The position numbers were made by a program, and so were the translations under genes. A stretch of DNA of 64,000 bases from Thermobrachium celere DSM 8682 (GTDB lineage: Bacteria > Bacillota > Clostridia > Clostridiales > Caloramatoraceae). Positions 53,499 to 60,951 of the stretch are shown piece after piece (the first letter of the stretch is position 1; each line of letters starts with the position of its first letter). Location of the stretch: NCBI RefSeq assembly GCF_000430995.1, contig NZ_HF952018.1, positions 421,938 to 485,937 on the forward strand. The letters are read 5' to 3'. The notes beneath the pieces are model-generated. The model saw nothing but the letters and a program-made list of their open reading frames with translations, had not been told where the DNA came from and did not search any database.

Positions 53499-53517
53499 AA
53501 GATGGGGAGGTTTAACT

Positions 53518-54012
53518 ATGAACAAGAGAAATAAGAAAAAAGGTTTTACGTTGATTGAACTTATAGTTGTAATGGCAATAATTGCTATTTTAGTTGGTAT
53601 TGCAGTTCCACAAATTACAAAGCAAATAAATAATTCAAAGATAAGATCTGATGTTGCGACTGCTAAAACTATAGCAGGTGCATTACAACAATATATGGCA
53701 GAAGGAAATACTATAACTGCTTCAGGAAAGCAAAAGATTGAAGAAAATACAGTTGTAAGTAGTGATGGGAAAACTAAGATAGATCTAAAGAAGTATATTG
53801 ATAATGCAACAGCAATATTAAAACCAAAAGCAAATACATCCTATGATTTTTACTATGAATATGATCCTTCTAATAATACTTTAAAGATATTTGCTGGACC
53901 ATCAGCAAATAATGCGGAAGAATTATATCCTGTTTTAAGTGATAAATATACTGTTAATATAAAGCAAGATAATAACACTCAAAATAATAACGCTCAAAAT
54001 AATGACAAATAA
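53518..54012 (+). CDS. pilA: Type IV pilin, major subunit candidate
   Basis: 164 residues. Class III prepilin signal KKKG/FTLIELIVV, cleaved between G9 and F10, with Glu at mature position 5 (E14). Hydrophobic helix to ~30, then the globular domain; the end has a short Gln/Asn repeat (NTQNNNAQNN). GGGGAGG precedes the ATG. An internal hairpin follows, which could make this pilin more abundant than the minor pilins. The most likely major pilin by order and position. Confidence 0.93.
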   Translation: MNKRNKKKGFTLIELIVVMAIIAILVGIAVPQITKQINNSKIRSDVATAKTIAGALQQYMAEGNTITASGKQKIEENTVVSSDGKTKIDLKKYIDNATAILKPKANTSYDFYYEYDPSNNTLKIFAGPSANNAEELYPVLSDKYTVNIKQDNNTQNNNAQNNDK

Positions 54013-54016
54013 AATC

Positions 54017-54033
54017 GGGGCATCTTCTGCCCC
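54017..54033 (+). terminator. Weak internal hairpin after pilA
   Basis: GGGGCA/TGCCCC with TCTTC loop, six bp, without a clean T-run (CCCTATCTTTATATTT follows). Likely a partial terminator or mRNA stabiliser. Confidence 0.5.
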
Positions 54034-54060
54034 CCCTATCTTTATATTTAGGTGATAAAT

Positions 54061-54540
54061 ATGAAAAAAAAAGGTTTTACACTTATTGAGTTGGCAATTG
54101 TGGTTGCAATATTAGGTATACTTATTTCAATCGCTTATATGAATTTTACAAAGTCTCTTATAAGTTCAAGACTTGATTCTGCTGCCAATGAAATTGCATC
54201 AATGCTTAGGGATGTATATGAAAATGGAAACAAGTCAATGGACTTTGAAAGTTATTTTATAAGTATCAATGAAAATAATGGGACTTATATAGTAGAACTT
54301 GTTAACAAAAAAGAAGGAACTGAAAAGGTTGTAAGAAGCGTTGAGTATAGGGATTTAACTATTTATTATGGAGACAGCAAATTTCAGGGCGAAAATGTAA
54401 TTTACTTTACACCAGAGGGTGAAGTGTTAAATCAAGATGGACAAGAAATAAATCTTATACAAATTAAAAACAAATCCGAAAACAATACCAAAAAGGTTTA
54501 TATAGATAAAATACCAGCAGGAAATATAAGAGTTGAGTAG
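54061..54540 (+). CDS. Minor pseudopilin
   Basis: 159 residues from the ATG at 54061 (TAGGTGATAAAT upstream). Prepilin signal KKKG/FTLIELAIVV, cleaved after G5, Glu at +5 (E10). Short beta-rich body resembling GspH-type minor pilins. 48 bases after pilA. Confidence 0.9.
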   Translation: MKKKGFTLIELAIVVAILGILISIAYMNFTKSLISSRLDSAANEIASMLRDVYENGNKSMDFESYFISINENNGTYIVELVNKKEGTEKVVRSVEYRDLTIYYGDSKFQGENVIYFTPEGEVLNQDGQEINLIQIKNKSENNTKKVYIDKIPAGNIRVE

Positions 54541-54549
54541 GGGTTTTGT

Positions 54550-55107
54550 ATGAAGAAGAAGGGTTTTACTCTAGTTGAGCTTTTGGTAGTATCAGCTATA
54601 CTTTTAATTCTAATCGATGTAGGTTATAGATTTTTTAATAACAACTACAAAGTCCTTCAGGAAGAAAAAAAGAAGGCATACATAGAGTCACAGGTTAAAA
54701 GTTTTATGGACTATGTGATGCAGTCTTTGCAGATGGCATATCAAGAGGATATAGTTGTAAAAAAACATGATCGATATGATAGCAAGGATGAACTTGTTAT
54801 GTATGTTCCTAAGGGAAATGGCGATTTTATCTTGGACCAAGATAAAACTAATGCAGATATGATAGAAGTATATAGTTTAAGTGACGAGATACATATACAA
54901 AAAAATAATACAGAGAATATAATACTTGATGGAAACATAGAAGATTTTAGATTTGAAACTAAAACAGAGAAAACAATCATTCAAAAGCTGGATGGTACTT
55001 TTGAAGAGAAGGAAGTTTTAAAGTATATTGAGATAAAATTTACAGTTGATTATAAAATAAGAGGTATAAAAAGAGATTATTTAATTAAGTACAATATTAG
55101 AAGATGA
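54550..55107 (+). CDS. Minor pseudopilin
   Basis: 185 residues. Prepilin signal KKKG/FTLVELLVV with Glu at +5. The body has the helix-then-strands organisation of GspJ/PilW-like minor pilins (NNNYKVLQEEKKKAY). GTAGGGGTTTTGT precedes the ATG; its stop overlaps the pilM upstream region. Confidence 0.88.
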   Translation: MKKKGFTLVELLVVSAILLILIDVGYRFFNNNYKVLQEEKKKAYIESQVKSFMDYVMQSLQMAYQEDIVVKKHDRYDSKDELVMYVPKGNGDFILDQDKTNADMIEVYSLSDEIHIQKNNTENIILDGNIEDFRFETKTEKTIIQKLDGTFEEKEVLKYIEIKFTVDYKIRGIKRDYLIKYNIRR

Positions 55108-55118
55108 GGGGTAGTAGT

Positions 55119-56036
55119 ATGTTAGATAGTTTATTTAATAGTCTATGTATTGAACTTAACAGCAACTTTGTAAAGATAGTAGAAGGAAATAAGGGCAAAA
55201 AGATAAAGATATTGAAGGCTCAGGATATTAAAATAAATAGTAATAATGAAGTATTAGATGTATTAGATGAAAATTCTATCATTGAGGAATTAAACAAATT
55301 CTTTTTTGAAAATAAGGTATCTAAGAAGAATGTTAGTATAGTTTTATCTGGACTTACCAATCTTCTTGTTAGAGAGGTTACAATACCATATATACAAAGT
55401 GATAAGATATATACAATGCTAAAATATGAATCAGCACAATATTTCCCAGTAAATATAGATAAATATATATTAGATTACAAGATACTTGAGGTTTTAAAGG
55501 ATGGAAAGAATAAAAAATTAAGGCTTCTTGTTTTTGCAGTTCCTAAAAACATAATTGATCAAGTTATGGCAATAGTAAATAAATTGAATTTAAAAGTAGG
55601 CAAGATAGATATAGAACCAAATGTTTTAACAAAGCTAGCTAAAAAATTAGGATTAGGTAAAGAGGAAAGTGCAATGCTTTTAAACGTAGAGAGAAACTTT
55701 TTAACAGCTGTAATTGTAAGGGATGGTATTATACATCTTACAAAAACTTATCCCCACGATTTAAATATAAATGATGAAGGTTATTTAGACACAAATGAAT
55801 ACACTTTAAATGAGGTGTACGATAACATAACAAAGCTAATAGAATTCTATAAAATAAGAGAAAGACAAGAATTAACTAATGTTTTTATTACTGGTGAATT
55901 GGTAAATAAGATTAAGTTTGATGAGGTGTTACCAGCAAAGGCTGGTGTTAATGTAAATTATATTGTAAACCTTGATTTTGTAGAAACAGAGTTTGATAAA
56001 AATAAATTTATAATTCCAGTTTCAACATTTATATAG
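55119..56036 (+). CDS. pilM: Type IV pilus assembly protein PilM
   Basis: 305 residues from the ATG at 55119 (GAGGGG upstream). An actin-like ATPase fold: CIELNSNFVKIVEG at the start, TIPYIQSDKIYTMLKYESAQYFPVNIDKYILDYKIL, and the second half with IDIEPNVLTKLAKKL, SAMLLNVERN and FITGELV. PilM forms the cytoplasmic ring that binds PilN. Confidence 0.92.
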   Translation: MLDSLFNSLCIELNSNFVKIVEGNKGKKIKILKAQDIKINSNNEVLDVLDENSIIEELNKFFFENKVSKKNVSIVLSGLTNLLVREVTIPYIQSDKIYTMLKYESAQYFPVNIDKYILDYKILEVLKDGKNKKLRLLVFAVPKNIIDQVMAIVNKLNLKVGKIDIEPNVLTKLAKKLGLGKEESAMLLNVERNFLTAVIVRDGIIHLTKTYPHDLNINDEGYLDTNEYTLNEVYDNITKLIEFYKIRERQELTNVFITGELVNKIKFDEVLPAKAGVNVNYIVNLDFVETEFDKNKFIIPVSTFI

Positions 56037-56051
56037 TATAAGGGGGATAAT

Positions 56052-56603
56052 ATGTTAGATTTACAGTTAAATAGAGGGAAGGATATAAACCTACTTGAAG
56101 CATATAACAGGCAATACAAAAAAAATACAGAGAATAATAAAAAAATATTCATATTTTTAATATCAGAAATTGTAGTTTTTTTATTAATTACAATCATTTC
56201 TATAACTAAAATAATTTATTATAAGGTTCAAAATACAAAATTAACTCAAGAAATAAATAACTTGATTCCAATTGAAAATCAAGTTAAAGAATATACAAAG
56301 ATAAAAATGCTGTATGAAAGCAAAAAAACGATCTTTGATGCAGTATCTAAAGACAATGAAACATTGAATTTAGTTATAAAAAATCTTGAAGAGATAACTC
56401 CATCAGAGATGGCTATTGAGAATATGACTTTAAGTAAAGATAAGGTATCCTTTGTAATAAAGTCTTCAAAAGAGGAGAATATAGCACAATTTGTTTATAA
56501 TATGCAAAATTCATATATATTTAAAAATATAGTTTTTAATGGTATTTCCAATCAAGGAACTGAAAAAAGAACATCAATTACTGCTGAGATTGTGAGGAAG
56601 TGA
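56052..56603 (+). CDS. pilN: PilN-like assembly protein
   Basis: 183 residues. It begins with LDLQLNRGKDINLLE, the PilM-interacting type of motif, then a membrane segment (~38-58) and a coiled coil/ferredoxin-like domain. The sequence diverges from the canonical NLLP motif, but position between pilM and pilO supports the call. Confidence 0.85.
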   Translation: MLDLQLNRGKDINLLEAYNRQYKKNTENNKKIFIFLISEIVVFLLITIISITKIIYYKVQNTKLTQEINNLIPIENQVKEYTKIKMLYESKKTIFDAVSKDNETLNLVIKNLEEITPSEMAIENMTLSKDKVSFVIKSSKEENIAQFVYNMQNSYIFKNIVFNGISNQGTEKRTSITAEIVRK

Positions 56604-56608
56604 TGGGT

Positions 56609-57694
56609 ATGTTTAAGTTAACAGAAAAGGATAAAAAAATGCTTTTAATTCTTTTAATTTTTCTTATAGGTTTTGGGTTTTATCATGCTTATCAATCTAT
56701 GTCTTTAAAATTAAGTAACTTAAAGGAAGAAAACACTAAACTACTTGATAGAAAAGCAGAACTTGATAGAGCAGTTGAGGTATACAATAAAAATAAGGAT
56801 AAAATAGAAGAGACAAAATTAAATTACTATGAAATATCTCAAAAATTACCTAATAATTTAGATGAAAAGTTCTGTGTTGTAGATGCTTTAAATCTACTTA
56901 GAAAGTATGGGGCTGTTATAAACGATTTACCCATTGCACAAAAACAACAATTTCAATACAATGGCCAAAAAAAAGTAGATGGGGCATACTTTCATAGTAT
57001 AAAAATAACTACACAACTTACTTATGAAAATCTTAAAAGACTTTTTACAGAGACTAGTGACTTTAACACTTTATATTCAGTTGATAGTTTATCCCTTGTT
57101 CCATTAAATAACGGAGATATTATATCAGCTTCATTTGAACTTAAATTCTTTGGATTTGAAGATAATAATGCACCAGTTAGACAGTGGCAGGACTTTAATT
57201 TGGAAACAGGAAAGGATAAAATTTTCTCAAGTAGTACCTTAAAAACAACAATAGTGGACACAACATCAAAGGAATATATAGAACAAAATAAGGACTTTTT
57301 GGTAATGCTCTCAACTCTTAATTCTCCAGAGACAGCTGTACAAATTGTAAAAATAGGAGAAGATTTCAAAATTTATGGTAAAAACAAGCAAATTGAAAAG
57401 GCATACATAGAACTTAAACAAAATGGTGAAAAGCTTTTATATAGAATGTCAACAGAAGGAGATGCTCATCCAAAGGATGGAGGATTTAAGGAATTTAAAA
57501 TAAATTCAGAAAATATAATAATATATGTTTATTCAACGGAAAGAAAATATCAAGATGATAAAAATGTAATCCTTTTAAATGTAAAAAATGAAACAAGTAA
57601 AAAGGTAATGGTTTATGTTTTTAACGATGATAAGAATAAACCAAGGCTTAACTTAACAGCAATAGGCAACAATATTTTTGTTGAAAAGAGATGA
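56609..57694 (+). CDS. pilO: PilO-like assembly protein
   Basis: 361 residues from the ATG at 56609 (GAGGAAG ten bases upstream; an ATG at 56603 is also possible). One membrane segment at ~10-27, then a coiled coil (LKLSNLKEENTKLLDRKAELDRAVEVY) and a PilO-like domain of about 140 residues. Longer than common PilO because of an extra C-terminal ~150 residues of beta character (TVQIVKIGEDFKIYGKNKQ onward). Extra part function unknown. Confidence 0.85.
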   Translation: MFKLTEKDKKMLLILLIFLIGFGFYHAYQSMSLKLSNLKEENTKLLDRKAELDRAVEVYNKNKDKIEETKLNYYEISQKLPNNLDEKFCVVDALNLLRKYGAVINDLPIAQKQQFQYNGQKKVDGAYFHSIKITTQLTYENLKRLFTETSDFNTLYSVDSLSLVPLNNGDIISASFELKFFGFEDNNAPVRQWQDFNLETGKDKIFSSSTLKTTIVDTTSKEYIEQNKDFLVMLSTLNSPETAVQIVKIGEDFKIYGKNKQIEKAYIELKQNGEKLLYRMSTEGDAHPKDGGFKEFKINSENIIIYVYSTERKYQDDKNVILLNVKNETSKKVMVYVFNDDKNKPRLNLTAIGNNIFVEKR

Positions 57695-57698
57695 TGTT

Positions 57699-58559
57699 AT
57701 GAAGAAGATGAAGGGATATACGTTAGTTGAACTCTTAGTTGCATTTTCTATATTTGCTATCTTAATAGTTCCTGTTTCGGGAATGATAAATACTGCAATA
57801 AGAGGTAATAAATTTTCTAAAGAAAAATTAGAATTAGTAAATATATTTGACTATGCATATGAAAGTTATTTGAATGGGGATGTAAAATTAGAAAATAGTG
57901 ATTCAAAAGAAATTAAATATATGAATTCTGATTATAAAATCAGATTTAAGAAGGTAGGCCAAGTAGAATATCAAATGAAGGGAATAGATTATAGTAATTA
58001 CGATTTAGTATTAAAAGTTGAAGGAAATGAACTGCAGTTGTGGAAGAAAGACTGTAAAATAGCAGTAAGTCAATTAGAAAAAGAGAAAAAACCTGAAAAT
58101 AGAGAAAAGGTTAAAAATAGGGCGTTTATTAAAATAACATTGGAGAATAGTAATTCATTTAAATATGAAATAAAAATAAATAAAATAAGGGAAGAAAATG
58201 ACAACAAATTCAATAGTTTACCTGATGAGACATTTAGTGAAATAGTATTGAATCCTTCTGGAAAGCTTTTAATTGATGCAAATAATACAGATTATAATGT
58301 TAATTTTTTAATAGATGGTGTGTATAATAGTAATAATTTAATAGATAGAATTTTAACAGTTAATCTTAAAAATAAACCAAATGGAGATAATGTTAAGGTG
58401 GCATCTGTGTATCCTAATGTAGAGTTTATTTCAAAGGAAGATGTACAATTAAATAAAAATCAAAATATAGAATATGTAAAAATATCAATATTCAAAGAAA
58501 ATGATTTAAATAACCCATTAGATGAAAAAGTATATGAGTTTTCAAAAATACAAAAATGA
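57699..58559 (+). CDS. Minor pseudopilin
   Basis: 286 residues from the ATG at 57699. Prepilin signal MKG/YTLVELLVAFSIF with Glu at +5; the residue after the cleavage is Tyr, not Phe. Larger than the other minor pilins. No clear ribosome site besides GAGATG. Overlaps the next gene by 4 bases. Confidence 0.85.
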   Translation: MKKMKGYTLVELLVAFSIFAILIVPVSGMINTAIRGNKFSKEKLELVNIFDYAYESYLNGDVKLENSDSKEIKYMNSDYKIRFKKVGQVEYQMKGIDYSNYDLVLKVEGNELQLWKKDCKIAVSQLEKEKKPENREKVKNRAFIKITLENSNSFKYEIKINKIREENDNKFNSLPDETFSEIVLNPSGKLLIDANNTDYNVNFLIDGVYNSNNLIDRILTVNLKNKPNGDNVKVASVYPNVEFISKEDVQLNKNQNIEYVKISIFKENDLNNPLDEKVYEFSKIQK

Positions 58560-58570
58560 GAGTGATGTTT

Positions 58571-60925
58571 ATGAAGATCAAAAAAGGTTCTGCGATGATA
58601 TATGTTATTTTAATGTTAGCTGTATTATTTACTACAAGTGTTATAGCTATGCAGATTACATTGGCTTCTTTAAAGCAGAGTAGCAGCTTTTATCAAAAAA
58701 ATCAAGCATATTATTATGCTGATTCATCAACTGAGAAAATACTTTATTTTTTAGATGCTATAGCTGATGAAGCAAGAGGTTATGCAAATAGTTATTGCTA
58801 TACCCCTTCAGGTGCACCTAACTTAGATAATCCTGAAATTAAAACGATATACGAAAACTTTTTAAATGATAAAAATAAAGAAAATTATGAGACAGAAATT
58901 AGAAATATATTTAGAGAGAAATATGTGGAGTATTTGGATGAATTTTTTAACAATAACAGCAGTTATTCTATAAATAAACAAGTAAAATTAGGTGAAAATA
59001 GTTATACAATAAATGGTACTTGGGAAAACTGGAAGAATAACATTAAAAATATTTTAGTTAATTCTGATTTTGAAGTGGATTTTAAAATTGTTAGAGATTT
59101 AGAAGAAGATAGTGATGAATATAAAAGAATATTTAAGAATATATCAAAAAATAATTTGACTTCATATTTAAAAAGCAGATATCCATTAGAAACATTGTTA
59201 GTAAAAATTAAGCTTAAAAATAGCGATGTTCAAAGATATATGGTAACAACATTTGAATTTAATCCTTTTAGAGATAAAGCTTTTGCAACTGAAAATAAAA
59301 AAGTGTATAGAGGATATAATGGACTTTTAGATTATGCATTGATTTCAGGAAGGAATATAATTATTGCGAATGGAAATAGTACATTAACTATAAAGGGAGA
59401 TATATATGCAAAGGGAACTGGTAATAAAATAGAAGAAAATAAACCATATGAAAACTATGGAGGAGTTTTAGTAGGTATTGATTCTGATGCTATACAAAAC
59501 TTAAAATCAAATAAGGTAAGTGAAAATCCAACCAATATAGCAAGTATGGATACTTCAACTGGGAATTTGATAGTCGAAGGTAATATATATTCAGGATATG
59601 TTGATAAAAGCAAAAATTTTATAAGTGGATTTGTTAGAACCGTAACTCCAAATTCTAAAATAGAAGTTAAACAGAATCAAAATGGACAGGGTGGAGATGT
59701 TTGGTGCCACTCTATTATAACAGATGAAAAAGTAAATAGTTCAAATATAACAATTAAGAATGCATATATTGCAGATAATGTATCTTTATATGCAAAAAAT
59801 AGTAAAATTAATATCGATAATGAACTTATATCATATGAGGAAGCAAATAATAATACTAATTATAACAGTTCATCTTCTATTGTTATAAATGATACTACTT
59901 CAAAACTTAGAATAGGTGGAAGAGTGATTTTATTTGGAGTTGCCTTTGTTGATGAACTTGTTAAGGGAAATAATCCATTTAAAACATTAGAGACTACTGC
60001 TATAAATCCAAATTTTATTGTGTATAATTACAACAAAAAAAATTATGGAGAATATTTTTCAGATTATATACTCAAAGGCAATGAAGCATTTAATTTAAGT
60101 TTGTTTGAACCAATTCTAAGTGCACCTGTTAGTAAATCAATGGGCTTTCTTTTAGATTACCTTTATTATTCAAAATTAAATAACGAAAACTTTGATTATC
60201 AATATGACTTTGGAAATAGCATAGAATTTAATGAAACAAAAATATCAGAAAGTTATTTTCCATATTTTTTTATAGCTAATAATAAAATATATAAATTAGG
60301 TAGCGGAAACATAGAATCATTTAATGATTTAAATACTATAAAATCCAAGCTAACTGAACTTAAACAAGAAGATGGTTTAAGTGAAGATGCAGCAAAGGAT
60401 GAATCAAGAAAAAAGAAGGATGAGATATTAGAAAAAATATACTTTAAGGACAAAGGATTAGACTCGAATTCATTTTTAGATTATTTAGATTTAGATTTTT
60501 TAAATAGTCTTCCAGATAAAAAGATAGAAATAATAGGTAATAAAACATATGTATTAATACAAGATGGGGATATTGAAATACAAGATCTAAAAAATTATGA
60601 TGGATATAACGTCTTTTTGTATAGTACTGGGAATATAACATTAAATAGCAGTGGAGAGACAAAAGTATATGGTACAATTATTTCAATGGGAGACTTGATT
60701 GTTAAAGGGAAAAATATTACAATAGAAGCAAATAAAGAGAATTCAAAAAAGTTATTGAACTATTATAGTAATGAAGAAAAGGAAGACTGTCAAAAATTCT
60801 ATAGGTTTACAGCAAAGGGGATAACTGCAGATGATTACTATGAGCAGGAAATATATGCAGGACTTGAAGAGAAGGCAAAGACGAATATTTTAATTAAATC
60901 TAAAAGACAAGTTGTTACTAAATAG
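58571..60925 (+). CDS. PilX-like large pilus assembly protein
   Basis: 784 residues from the ATG at 58571 (GAGAGTG upstream). Prepilin-like N-terminus KKG/SAMIYVILMLAVLFTTSVI but no Glu at mature position 5 (Tyr there). This is as in GspK and PilX tip proteins, whose missing Glu5 fits a tip location. After a helical part (~30-230), a long region (~260-470 and ~640-740) has short strand repeats with polar turns, resembling a beta-helix/polymer-like fold (GNLIVEGNIYSGYV, GNITLNSSGETKVYGTIISMGDLIVKGKNITIEA). DUF7305-like families are possible. Large for this role. Confidence 0.75.
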   Translation: MKIKKGSAMIYVILMLAVLFTTSVIAMQITLASLKQSSSFYQKNQAYYYADSSTEKILYFLDAIADEARGYANSYCYTPSGAPNLDNPEIKTIYENFLNDKNKENYETEIRNIFREKYVEYLDEFFNNNSSYSINKQVKLGENSYTINGTWENWKNNIKNILVNSDFEVDFKIVRDLEEDSDEYKRIFKNISKNNLTSYLKSRYPLETLLVKIKLKNSDVQRYMVTTFEFNPFRDKAFATENKKVYRGYNGLLDYALISGRNIIIANGNSTLTIKGDIYAKGTGNKIEENKPYENYGGVLVGIDSDAIQNLKSNKVSENPTNIASMDTSTGNLIVEGNIYSGYVDKSKNFISGFVRTVTPNSKIEVKQNQNGQGGDVWCHSIITDEKVNSSNITIKNAYIADNVSLYAKNSKINIDNELISYEEANNNTNYNSSSSIVINDTTSKLRIGGRVILFGVAFVDELVKGNNPFKTLETTAINPNFIVYNYNKKNYGEYFSDYILKGNEAFNLSLFEPILSAPVSKSMGFLLDYLYYSKLNNENFDYQYDFGNSIEFNETKISESYFPYFFIANNKIYKLGSGNIESFNDLNTIKSKLTELKQEDGLSEDAAKDESRKKKDEILEKIYFKDKGLDSNSFLDYLDLDFLNSLPDKKIEIIGNKTYVLIQDGDIEIQDLKNYDGYNVFLYSTGNITLNSSGETKVYGTIISMGDLIVKGKNITIEANKENSKKLLNYYSNEEKEDCQKFYRFTAKGITADDYYEQEIYAGLEEKAKTNILIKSKRQVVTK

Positions 60926-60951
60926 CCTTGAAGGCTTTGGAGGTGAAAACC

